Positions 1 to 10,515 of a stretch of DNA of 64,000 bases are shown piece after piece (the first letter of the stretch is position 1; each line of letters begins with the position of its first letter). The notes under the pieces are model-generated. The model saw only the letters and a list, made by a program, of their open reading frames with translations. It was not told the origin of the DNA and did not search any database. Both the position numbers and the translations under genes were made by a program. This stretch comes from Tolypeutes matacus (lineage: Eukaryota; Chordata; Mammalia; Cingulata; Chlamyphoridae): positions 34,022,485 through 34,086,484 of the forward strand of contig JAKSZT010054304.1 in the NCBI GenBank assembly GCA_026826555.1, in the 5' to 3' direction.

Positions 1-414
1 TTTTACAGAGTGGTTAGTAAAGGCCTATCTAGCAGGTGATATTTAGGTAAAGATCTTTGAAAAAAAATGTGAGAAGTGAAGGAGCTACCCATGGAAGGAT
101 CAGAGTTCCAAGCAGAGGAAACAGCAAACGCAAGGGCCCTAAAAAAAGAGGCATGTTTGAAGCATTTGAGAAAGGACAGTGTGGCCAATGTGTCCAGAAC
201 AAAGCAAATGAAGGGAGAATGGAAGGAGATAAAGGATCAGGAATAGCAGTCTTAAGGTCATACGCGGCCTTATAGCCCATAGTAAAGACTGACTTTTATC
301 CAAATTAGATGGAAATAATTTGCAGGAATTTGAGCCAAAGGAAGGGCATTATATAATGTAGGTTTTAAAAGGATCTCTCTGACTTCCCTGTGGAAAATAA
401 ATCATGAGTAAGAA

Positions 415-830
415 GTGTGGCTGAATGGAATCCAATGAGGTAGTTATTGAAGTGTCCAAGGTGAGGCTGCTCCTGCCTCGGATAAGAGTAGACAGTGGGG
501 GTTATGAAACGTGGTCAAATTCTGGATATATTTCAAAAATATATAGCCAACATAATTTGCTGGTGGAGTGTCTGTGGTGTGTGAGAGAAATTGAAGAGAG
601 AGGCTGACTCCAGGGTTTTCTGCCTTGAGTCACTGGGGTTGTTTGTTTGTTTGTTCTGTTTTGTTTTGTTTTTCCCTAAGTCACTGAAAGGAGGTAGTTG
701 CTATTTCATTGAGGTGTAAACACTAGGAGAGAAGCAGAGGTTTTGTGGAGGAATGGAGGTCAGGTATACTCTTCAAGGATTCAGTTATGTATCAGAAAGG
801 AGCTTCATAGCAGGCAAAAGTAGATAAGAG
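415..830 (+). repeat. Unassigned ancient dispersed repeat
   Basis: Shares ordered text with 18290-19110: 'ttctggatatatttcaaa' here and 'cctagatatatcttgaagg' there, then 'tgtgtgagagaaattgaaga' here and 'ggtgtgaataaggaagagtc' there, then 'tgaaaggaggtagttgctat'. The family name is not recognised. The (GTTT)n run at 640-670 lies in it. Confidence 0.45.
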
Positions 831-924
831 TGTGGAGATCAGGAGAAGGGTCTGGGTAAGAGCTATATATCTGGGAGCCATAGTGTATCCCTGATATTGC
901 TAGTCCTGATTCTGGATGAGAGTA

Positions 925-1080
925 GCCAAGGTAGTGGTTTTCAAACCCAGCTACATACTAGATTATTTTGACCAATTATATCAGAATCGCTGTGGGGTTG
1001 AGGGTGGAGAGAAGAAGGCATCATATAATTTAAAACTCTTCAAGTGATGATGATGTGCAACAAAGTTGAGAACCAATGAC
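925..1080. repeat. MER5-type fragment (non-autonomous hAT)
   Basis: 'gtagtggttttcaaacccag' to 'aagttgagaaccaatgact' resembles MER5 ends, with an inverted 'gtggttttcaa / ttgagaacca' relation. Diverged. Confidence 0.55.
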
Positions 1081-1599
1081 TTAGGGAAACAGTATAAAAA
1101 GAAAATAGATTTTTTTAAAATTGGAAGAGAAAATGCCCAAATTAGAAAATACTACAGGTCAACAAATCTGGATAGCAAGTTGGCAATATCTGATAAAGTT
1201 CAATATGCACATATTGTTGGCCCAGGAATTTGCTATTAGGTTTATAACTCTAGAGAAATGCTTTCATATATGCACAAGAAGGTAACTTGGATACTCACTG
1301 TTGTATTGTGACAAGGAAAAATTTAGAAACAACCTAAATATCTGTCTATAAGAAAATCACCAAATTAATTGTGGTATATTAAATACCACACATTACATAT
1401 TAATATCATATTAATGCAATTGAATAACATATAGCAATTAAAAATAAAGGAATTTGATCTACATATATCAACATAGATTACTGAAATCATAAAATAGACT
1501 GAAGAAATCGAGCTGCAAAAGGAATATAGATATACATATAGATGATATAGATATATACCAGGATACCACTCCTGGTATATATTTGTTTTAACTTGTTTT

Positions 1600-2420
1600 A
1601 TTTGTTTTAATTAGGTTTTTTAATTTAGTTTTTAGTCAGGTGCATTAAAGATGATTTACATACAGTAAAATTTACCCTCTTTAATGTGCAGTTTAATAAA
1701 TTTTGACAAATATGTACAGTGGTATAATCATCACCAAAATCAAAATACAGAACAATGGCAACACTCCAAAATGTTCCCTTGCACCTCTTTTAGTCAGTCC
1801 CCTCAACCAAACCCTAGTTCCAGCAACAACTGATTCCCTATAGTTTTTTTTTTCCCATATTGGAATCATATAGTTTGTAGGTTTTTGTGTCTACTTATTT
1901 CACTTATTTATGCTTTGGGGATTCATCTATAATTGTTACAGATCTCAGTAATTCATTTCTTTTTCTCACTGTGTAGTTTTCCATTGAATGTATGTAGCAC
2001 AATTTGCTTATCCATTTGCCAGTTGGAAACATTCAGGTTGTTTCCAGTTTGGTGCTATTATAACTGAAGCTGCTATGAATATTCAATTACAGGTCTTGGT
2101 GTTGACATATGTTTTCTTTTCTCTTGGGTAAATATCTATTAACTTAGGTCAAACAATTTTCCAAAGTGGTTATACAATTTTGCATTCTTGCCAGCAATGT
2201 ATGAAAGTTTCCATTGCTCCACATGTTTACACTTGGCATAGTTAGCCTTTTTAATTTTGTCATTCTGTCAGGTATAGCATGGTATCTCATTGACGTTGTA
2301 TGTGTTTCCCTAATGACTAATGATGTTGAGCATCTTTTTATGTGCTTATTAACTATCTGTATATCTTCCTTGTTGAATTGTCCAGGCTTTGTCTAATTTT
2401 TAATGGATTGTTTATTTTCT
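1600..2420 (-). mobile_element. Ancient L1 3' UTR fragment (antisense)
   Basis: Contains text typical of antisense old L1 tails: 'ttatccatttgccagttgga', 'ttgtttccagtttggtgcta', 'ccaaagtggttatacaattt'. It is diverged, with no preserved frame. Limits are approximate. The adjacent 1100-1600 and 2420-2770 are also AT-rich and L1-like but not assignable with confidence. Confidence 0.75.
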
Positions 2421-3014
2421 TTCTAATTGAGTTATAAGAGTTCAAGCACATTTTTAAACATACAAAACATATTAAATATTATTTTAAATGCATTTATGTG
2501 TAGAGAAAGTCTAAAATACCATGTGTAGCGTGTAGACCAACTTCAGGATAGTGGTTACATTAGGAGATGGACAAAAGAGAATGGGATGAGGAGGCTTCAA
2601 CTTAATCTCATTTGTTTAAAAGAGAAAGGTTCTGAAACAAATACTGCCAAATAATATTAATATCTGTTAAATATGGGTGTGGGTCCACAGGTATTTAATT
2701 ATATCATTCTCTAAACTTTTCTGTATATTTGAAATCTTTCTTTTGAATAAAATTAATGATTTCTCTTTTAAAAGAAAGTGTGCCAGCCTTCTACTAAGCA
2801 TTGGGAATCAGAAAAACAGCCATAGGCTCTGCTCATGCAGCTGAGAGCATTTCTATAGCTTTATTTTTTAGTTTATTTCATTGAGGTTTATTTGATTATT
2901 AGGATTATTTGTCAAATTTAAAACCTTTTCCTTGGAACAAAAGCCCTCAGTGGACACACTCACTGCCCTAATACACATGAAGATAGCTGTGGCATTTCAG
3001 AAACTCACATATTG

Positions 3015-3378
3015 GGAAGTGGATGTGGCTCAACCACTTAGGCGCCTGCCTTTCACATGGGTGGTCCCGGGTTCAGGTCCCGGTGCCTCCTAAAGGAAAA
3101 CGAGCAGATGCCATCTCCTGCCACATAGCTAGACACCACCTCCAGCAGCAACAAAGCTAGATGCCACTGCAACAGAGCTAGACTCCACCCACACTGCAAC
3201 AAGCCAGCAGACACCGCAGCCCACGCGGAGTGGATGTGGCTCAGGCCATTGGGCATTCCCTTCTCATGTCCCAGGTTTGGTTCCGGTTCCTAAACAATGA
3301 GCAGACAGACAAGCGAACTATTGGGGGAAGGGGGCAATAAATAAAGAAAAATAAAATAATAATAAATCTTAAAAAAAA
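3015..3378 (+). mobile_element. tRNA-headed SINE, dimeric copy
   Basis: A perfect 16-base duplication, AGAAACTCACATATTG, lies at 2999-3014 and 3379-3394. Two tRNA-like heads are visible, at about 3017-3090 and 3228-3290. They start GGAAGTGGATGTGGCTCAA and GGAGTGGATGTGGCTCA, and each has a B-box-like GGTTC or GGTTT motif. The body between them is rich in CAACA and AGCTAGA repeats. The tail is AATAAATCTTAAAAAAAA. It is a non-autonomous element mobilised by L1. Confidence 0.9.
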
Positions 3379-3424
3379 AGAAACTCACATATTGCTTACA
3401 CACCATTCGTTGAACTAAAAATGA

Positions 3425-3640
3425 TAGATTGTTTTGGAGTCAGATAGGCCTGGGTAAAAATTCTAATTTTGCCACTTGTTAGCTGTGTGGCAAGACAATC
3501 CACTTAAGTTTCATTTTCTCATGTGTAAAATGGGAATTATAAATGCCAAACTCATATAATGTTATAAGGATTAAATGAGTTAAAAAATATATAAAATATC
3601 TACAATGGACCTGGTACAGAAGTACTCAATAAATGTAACT
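3425..3640 (+). repeat. MIR SINE
   Basis: Has the MIR core pattern 'gccacttgttagctgtgtgg', then 'tcatgtgtaaaatgggaatt' and 'caataaatgtaacttcctcc'. Ancient and diverged. Confidence 0.75.
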
Positions 3641-3814
3641 TCCTCCTACACAATTCTCATTATGAAAAATTTTAGCTTCCCACCGGAAAACAGCTCTTTA
3701 ATAAAAACTAAAAAAGTTAGTTTGGACTGTACCTATATGATGCCAAACAGATGAAAACTAATCAACTCAATCATTCAGATGTTTCGGATGAACAAGTTTC
3801 AATGACATTCAGTG

Positions 3815-4010
3815 AGCAATTCTACATGCCATTATGTCTAATCCTCACAGTGCCTGTGCCAGGTTATTTTTATCCCTGTTTTACAGATGAGGAAGCTGAA
3901 AAATTAGTGAGAGACTCAGAGAAATTAAGTGACTTGTTCAAGGCTACACGACAATTAAAAAGTCACGATTCTAGTTCAGCTTTATTTAAACCTATGATTT
4001 TACTACTACA
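3815..4010 (+). repeat. MIR-like fragment
   Basis: 'taatcctcacagtgcctgtg' and 'ttttacagatgaggaagctg' with 'aagtgacttgttcaaggcta' are typical MIR 3' text. The open frame across 3751-4053 is an accident of this repeat. Confidence 0.75.
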
Positions 4011-4724
4011 CCATTCCGGTTTGTTTGTTTGTTTGTTTGTTTTTACACTGTGATTGATTAATTTATGTAAAGATGTAAAAGCAGTTGCCCCTAACTACAT
4101 CTCCAGTCTAATTTGCAGTGGTTGCTGGAACACTGAAAGGATAAGAGGCTGAAGAAGGAATTTGCAGCAAAGACTGCCTGTCTTCCTGGACTGTGTAGAA
4201 GAATAGGAGTATATACTACATGCCACAGACTTGCCATACTGGGTCACTGCTTTTTTGTTTGTTTGTTTGTTTTGTTTTGTTTTTCTTATTTTGTGTGTGT
4301 GTGCATATGTGTGTGTGTGTTTGGGTTACTGCTTTGTACCAAGAACATAGTAGGTGCTCAATAAATACTTGTTGGCTGAATGACAAAAGTACTGTATTCT
4401 AGGTTCCTTTCGTTGTTCTCAGGGTCAGGCAATTGAAGAATTAACATTTGCAATATAAGGAGTAGCTGTACTTTTATTTTTGCAGTGATGTTAAAATTTG
4501 CTTACAAATTTGATCCTTTTAAATTATCACATGGTGTTATGCAAAAAGTATTAAAATTCTCTTTGATTCTGATAAGTTGGGAAGGGGAGTGTTTAGTGTT
4601 TTATTGCCTGCAGTATCAAGTGGAAGTTATTGACTGCAATGAGATCATTAAAAATACAAAAACATTTAAAAAATAATAGAATGGGCTCAGTTTAACAATT
4701 ATCTATATAATCTTGGTGCACTTG

Positions 4725-5215
4725 GTTGAATGGTGTTGCCCCAAAATATATCCATATCGGACGGAGAGTCCCCTGATCCCAGTCTCTCTTCTCTTCTTGA
4801 CTTATTCTTTCTTTCTCATCCGCGGCACCGTTTTCACGGACCCAGGTCCTGACCGGCACCTGACCTGGAACCTCAGAATGTGACCTTATTTGGAAATACT
4901 GTCTTTGCAGATTTAATTAGATGAAGTCATACTGGTGTCTTTTTAAGAAAGTCATGTTTAGACACAGGAGAAACACGCAGGGAAGAAGACCATATGAAGA
5001 TGGAGGCAAAGGAAAGCCAAGGATTGCCAGAAACGACCAGAAGTTAGAAAGAGGCAAGGCAGGATTCTTCCCTAGAGCCTTCCGAGGAATCATGGCCCTG
5101 CTGTCACCTTGAGTTTGGACTTCTGGCCGCCAGAGCTGTGAGAGAATAAACTTCTGTTGTTTTAAGTCACCAAGTTTGTGGTAATTTGTTGAGGCAGCCC
5201 TAGGAAACTAATAAC
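4725..5215 (+). mobile_element. Ancient MaLR-type LTR (MLT1-like)
   Basis: Contains 'gaatgtgaccttatttggaa', 'ctttgcagatttaattag', 'gaataaacttctgttgtttt' and ends 'gcagccctaggaaactaata', text I associate with MLT1-class ERVL-MaLR LTRs. An insert or diverged block near 4770-4860 breaks the match. The open frame at 4921-5112 is a by-product of the LTR. Confidence 0.75.
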
Positions 5216-5219
5216 TTGG

Positions 5220-6400
5220 GAAATTGATATAAACTTGCCTTTTTTCTTGTGTTCTTCATTTATAAAGTATATATAAAAACCATTATTCTAAAAAAACTAT
5301 TATTTTCCTATATTGCAAGTCAAATAGAAATTTGAATTATATACAGGAGAGGAGAGAACCACAAAGTTTCAATATAGCCATGACAGTATTAGGGTGGTGG
5401 CCACAGAAATGAAAAGGAGGTGGTGGTGAGTCACTACAAAGGTGAACTAACTCCACAAGTCTTTGCCACGGAAAGTAGGAGGAGAAGATAAAGAGCAATT
5501 AATCCTTGGTGACTAGTTGCCAGTAAGGGAACAGGTAAGTTGGGAGGGAAGATGTGAGTGTATTTTGGGCCATGATGGATTTCAGATAGAAGAGTATCTA
5601 GATGAGGAAATTCTGTAGGTGGTTGGACAGGAACTTGGGAAAGAAACCAGGCCTTGAATCATCTCTATAGATTTGTGAGTTTAAGCTGCAAGAATGAAGG
5701 ATCTACCAAAGAATATAGAACATAGCGAGAGAAGAAGCAAAGATATTTTGCTTAAAAGTCTCACCTCATCATAACAGAATTAAAGCATAGCTTCCTGCTT
5801 TTGTGTGTGGGAGAGAACTGAATGTAGGTGACAATTCAGTGTGGGATATGTGAATGGGAGCTTGGGAAGGCTGAGTACAATTGTATCAAAACAATATTTC
5901 ATTTACCATTTGTCCATTGGCTTGTGCAGGAATCTGGATTGTATCCTGGGTACAATTATGGGCAGCCTATTGCTGATGGGAAGTTTGTTTTCTATACTCC
6001 ATGGGAAATAGGTTAAACACTTTCTTAAGATGGCTCACTCTTATGCGTGTGCAGAATGGCATAGGGTAACACTGGGAAGAATAGGTAAGCTGAAAGCCAT
6101 GAGTCAGAGGACAACCAAGTCATAGCTCAACTATGGTACAGAGACATCACCAAGAAGACACATTGGAGACACAAAGTGGACTGTCACCTCCAGTTGGGGA
6201 AGAAACCAGAGAGGATGGGGAAAATGGTATGGAAGTATGTAATAGCCACACTATCTGTTTCACAAGTTTGTTGTGAGTGTGACTTTATATGAAAACACTT
6301 TAAAAAGGAGTTTGAAGAGATAGTATTAGGGGCTGTCAGCCTGATGACCAACCACAACCTCTCCCAAAATTTCTTTAAGTATCAAGAGATATTTAAAGTA
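5220..6400. other. No gene seen
   Basis: AT-rich DNA without a recognisable repeat or convincing open frame. The short open frame at 5828-6016 has no family resemblance. A (TAAA)n run lies at 6430-6460. Confidence 0.5.
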
Positions 6401-6489
6401 GAAAATAAAATTAAATTAAATTAAATTTTAAAAATTTAAATAAATAAATAAATAAATAAAAAAGTAGAAAATGTTCCACAACAAATAAA

Positions 6490-7300
6490 AGCAAGCTAAT
6501 GTCAGAATCTTAAAGGGTTTGATACCAAATGCAGTCTGATGAAGCTGAATTAAGTAAAAAAACTATTCAAGATTTAGCTCTTGGGAAACCCTGATTACTT
6601 TCTGAAATAGAGGTGATCTGAGAAAAAAAGAAGATAATTTATGTTCTTCTACTCTTTGTACATGATTCTAAGACCCATGTTCAGTGACAATAAAAAAAAA
6701 AAGTTGACAACCTTCTCCACTATTTGGGGATGACTTTGGATTCCATGAGGTCAACCATTAATCTCCCTCCACTTCCTTCCCCCAGCAACCAGTTCTGTTT
6801 TTTCTTCTCCCTATCTTTCTATAACCAGAAGACATTATAAATCCAGAAATTAACTTGGCAGAAAGTAGTAGAAAATCAGTCATACCAGAGTACTTTCTGA
6901 AAGGTGAAACCTTCTGATACTGATATCATTGTGAATGTAAAGGATGTTTTAGAAATTACACATTATTGGGAAACGGATGTGGCTCAAAAGGTTCGGCGTC
7001 CATCTACCATATGGAGAGACCGGGGTTCGATCCCCGGTACCTCCCGGTAAAAAAAAAAAAAAAAAAAAAAGAAATTACACATTATATCTCAGAATACCAC
7101 AGAAGCAGACAATTCAGGTAGAAGAGCACTGAAACAACTTTTGAAAAAATTTACACCAGGTGAAGTTCTGCTAGAACCTGGTTCCCAGCTTGATATGATG
7201 GTTCTGCAGCCCATTATTCTGGACTGGAAAAGATCCAACTATAATACTAGTGAACAGAAGTCAGGAAAATGGGCAATCCACTCTTTTGTTCAAGAATAAA
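6490..7300 (+). pseudogene. Possible decayed retrocopy of an unidentified coding sequence
   Basis: With the young SINE at 6967-7069 removed, successive plus-strand frames read as protein-like text broken by single-base shifts. An open block starts PEDIINPEINLAE (6825 on). Another contains DTDIIVNVKDVLEITHY, ending at the SINE. After the SINE an open block of about 60 codons contains KKFTPGEVLLEPGSQLDM and closes with a stop near 7297, before an A-rich 'aataaaaaaataaataaa'. An upstream block reads SDEAELSKKTIQDL. I do not recognise the family. Chance open frames in AT-rich DNA are the main alternative. No target duplication was found. Confidence 0.35.
6967..7069 (+). mobile_element. tRNA-headed SINE, monomer
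   Basis: This short copy has an A-box-like TGGCTCAAAAGG and a perfect B box, GGTTCGATCC, at 7024-7033. A pure poly(A) tail of about 20 bases follows. The 16-base duplication AGAAATTACACATTAT (6951-6966, 7070-7085) is identical on both sides, so the insertion is recent. It interrupts the possible retrocopy listed at 6490-7300. Confidence 0.93.
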
Positions 7301-7847
7301 AAAATAAATAAACACAGAATGGCCATCTCAGTCAAGGATTTCTTGGTCATCCATTACTTCTTATTTCTCCTCAAACTACTTTAATCACAAAGGGATTATT
7401 AATTAACAGTATGTTGGAATAGTTTGTGGAACTTATATCAGTTACAGATTGCATTCAGCTACTACTGAAAAAAGAAAACTAAAAAAAATCTTAAACAAAT
7501 TAGAGACTATTTTTCTCCTGTAACAAGAAGTTCTAAGACAATTCAGGGCTGAAATCAGTGACCAGCTCTTTCTTTCTATTCAGGCTTTCTTAACATGTGA
7601 CTGCCACCTTGTAAGCACAAGATCAACCTCCAACATTCCAGGTGGGCCCCAAAGGAAATCTCAATAAATTCAAACAATTGGATTGTCCACAAGTCACATT
7701 CCTTATGATAATGACTTAAAGCAATAAATTAGTAGAAAATTATAACTGCCAAATATCCAACCAATTAGAATTTAAAAGACAAATGTCTAAATAATTTTGG
7801 GACAGAAAGGAAATCGAAATTTATACTTGCAATTTAAAGTGATGAGT

Positions 7848-8011
7848 ATATTTACCTGGCAGGGGAGATACCATGATCACGAAGGTGGTTTTCCCAGGGC
7901 GAGGCTTATCCATTGCACTCCGGATGTGTTGACCCCTGCGATTTCCCCAAATGTGGGAAACTCGACTGCATAATTTGTGGTAGTGGGGGACTGCGTTCGC
8001 GCTCTCCCCCG
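7848..8011 (+). pseudogene. RNU1 pseudogene: Full-length U1 snRNA retro-pseudogene
   Basis: These 164 bases align with the whole of U1 snRNA, the exact length of the mature RNA. The 5' end reads ATATTTACCTGG, one change from the normal 5'-splice-site-pairing end ATACTTACCTGG. Stem-loops I to III are intact by eye. The Sm site AATTTGTGG and the 3' stem-loop (with GCGTTCGCGC) are present. An A-rich tail (TAAA repeats, 8012-8043) follows. The unit is flanked by the duplication TAAAGTGATGAGTA at 7835-7848 and 8044-8057. The tail and duplication mean L1-mediated insertion of a U1 transcript. The upstream DNA is older L1 sequence, so the native U1 promoter is not expected and transcription is unlikely. 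Confidence 0.93.
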
Positions 8012-8254
8012 TAAAAAATAAATAAATAAATAAATAAATAAAATAAAGTGATGAGTACACTACATATAAAAACTTTTAAGATAGAGCCAAAGCTATACTC
8101 AGAGGAAAATCCAAAATCTTAAACACACTCAATAAATATGAATAAAATTAAAAGAATTAATTATTCAAGTAAAAAAATCTAGAGAAAACTATAAAAGAAA
8201 TTTTAGCAAAGCAGAAAAATAGAATTTAAAATTTTTGAACAAAAGTCAATAAAT

Positions 8255-8340
8255 AGGGACTGATATAGCTCAAGTGGTTGAGTGCCAGTGTACCACATAC
8301 AAGGTCCCAGGTTCAATCCCCAGTCCTAGTATCTAAAAAA
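8255..8340 (+). mobile_element. tRNA-headed SINE, diverged monomer
   Basis: It starts GGGACTGATATAGCTCAAG, has the B-box-like AGGTTCAATCC, and ends in poly(A). The near-duplicate flank AAAAGTCAATAAAT / AAAAGGCAATAAAT (8241-8254, 8341-8354) has one mismatch. It lies in old L1 sequence. Confidence 0.8.
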
Positions 8341-10120
8341 AAAAGGCAATAAATCAAAAAATACCAAAAACTAAGTAACTGATTATTAGAATCAATATTG
8401 GGTTCTTTGGGAGAAAATAGATAGAATAGCTAACAAAAGAGAGAAATAAAAGATTAGAAAGAGAAACAAGTATATAACCCTTGATACAAAAGAAATAACT
8501 ATTAAGATCTATTATATTCTTCTGTTAAGAAATTTAAAATATGAAAAAAATGGCAGAACTTCTCAATAATATGTAAATTTTAAAAACATGACTCAGAAAA
8601 ATCAAGAAGCCCAATATCTATGGAAGAAACTGAGAAAATTATCAAATAACTACCCCCTCAAAAAACAACAGTAACAAAAAAATCCAGGCTGATATATTCC
8701 ACCACTGACTTCTTTCAAACTTAACAAACTTACAAGGAACTGACTGTTATTATTCTTTTTAAACTGTTTCAAGTCGTTAAAAATGTAGATTCTTAAATCA
8801 TTCTACCCAGTAATACAATGCTAAAACCAGTATCTGATTAAAAGCACAGAAAGAACTAGAAATGACTATCATTTATAAATATATATGCAATAATCCTAAA
8901 ATATTGAAAGGATAAATCTAGCATTATATTAAAAATAATATTCCATAAATAAGTAGGATTTATTCTATGAATGTAAGCATGGTTCAAATTAACAAAATTC
9001 AATCATATAATTCATGTTAAAAGGTCAAATAAGAAAAAAAGAATGATGATCTTGTTATGTGCCAAAAATATTATTTTTACATTTTTTTCTTTATTAGAGA
9101 AGTTGTGCATTTACAGAACAATCATGCATAAAATACAGGATTCCCATATATCATCCCATTATTAACACTTAGCATTGGTGTGGAACATTTGTTACAATTG
9201 ATGTCAGCAAATTTTTAAATTATACTATTAAATATAGTCCATGGTTTAACTTAGGGTTCATTGTGTAATGCAGTTCTATGGATTTTCTATTACTATTTTG
9301 TTACCATATATACAATCAAACATCCCCATTGTAATCACATTCAGATATATATTTTGGTACTGTTAATTACATTCACTATGTGGTGTTATCATCACAATAA
9401 TCCATTACCAAAACATTTCCATAATTCCAAATAGGAACCCTGCACATTAAAGTTTTAATTTCCTATTCCCATCCCCTGGTAGTGTATATTCTAAATTCTG
9501 ATTCTATGAGTTTGCTTATTCTAATTATTTCAAATCAGTGAGATCATACAATATTTGTCCTTTTGTGTCTGGCTTATTTCACTCAACATGATGTCTTCAA
9601 GTTTCATCTATGTTGTCACATGCTTCAGGACTTCGTTCCTTTTTAGAGATGAATAATATTCAATTGCATATATATAACACATTTCATTTATCCATTCATC
9701 GATTGGATGATTGAACAATGCCACAATGAATGTCGATGTGCAAATATCTGTTCAAGTCTCTTTTCTGTACTAAATATATTCTTTTGGGTATATATTTAGT
9801 AGTGGGGTTGCTGGGTCATGTGGTAGTTCTATACTTAGCTTTCTAAGAACTGCCAAACCGTCTTCTACAGCACCTTATGCCACCATTTTACATTGCCACC
9901 AGCAATGAATGAGCGTTCCTATTTCTCCTCATCCTCTCCAACACTTGGTTTCCACTTTTTTAATAGCACTCATTCTAATGGGTGTGAAATCATATCACAT
10001 TGTGGTTTTGATTTGCATTTCCCTCATGGCAACTTATGTTGAGCATGTTTTCATGTGATTTCTGGTTATTTGTATATATTCTGTGGAGAGATGTCTATTC
10101 AAGTCTTTTGCCCATTTCTT

Positions 10121-10515
10121 TTTTTTTTTTTTTTTATTATGGGTAAAAATCAAAATTCTCACAATACATACAAACATTTGTAAAATGATATATAAATATA
10201 TATGCATATATGTGTATTTGCTTACAAAAATGTTATTTTTTATATATATATATACATATATTTTAAGAGGTGCTTAGATTACCTAAAATATTATACGGAA
10301 CCCACTCGGATTCCCATGTTGCCCACCTCCCACACCTCCCACCACATCCAACACAAACATCTCCCATAGTGTGGCCCACCAACCTCAATGAACTTACACC
10401 TCCTGGAGCCTTGCCACCAACCATAGACCACAGTTCACACTGTAGACCACACTCTCTCCCACTCAGTTCTGAGTGGTGTGTGCTGATTTAAAATGGCCTA
10501 CATCCATTGCCACAA
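10121..10515 (-). mobile_element. Young L1 3'-end fragment
   Basis: It starts with poly-T and then 'attatgggtaaaaatcaaaa', an antisense copy of the L1 3' UTR also present at 40907-41663 and 55452-55836. CATTTCTT flanks it at 10113-10120 and 10516-10523. The CCACACCTCCCACCACATCC block is diagnostic of this tail. It is inserted in the older L1. Confidence 0.85.

Larger units (their letters stand above)
7700..9075 (+). mobile_element. Old plus-strand L1 ORF2 fragment (left part)
   Basis: A-rich sequence with L1 ORF2 text, for example the region around 8395-8450 and 'tccaccactgacttctttcaaac'. It appears to resume after the minus-strand L1 at about 16535 with GATAAAATTCAATATTTATG, the familiar reverse-transcriptase region text. 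It contains the U1 retrocopy and a SINE. Outer limits are approximate. Confidence 0.75.

Noticed and set aside
7024..7033. A true tRNA gene (perfect B box)
   Set aside because: The unit has a poly(A) tail, a target duplication and no proper cloverleaf anticodon arm. It is a SINE head; the same holds for the other heads in the window.
7848..8011. A functional U1 snRNA gene
   Set aside because: It has an A-rich tail and a target duplication, and the duplication abuts the first base, leaving old L1 sequence where the promoter should be.
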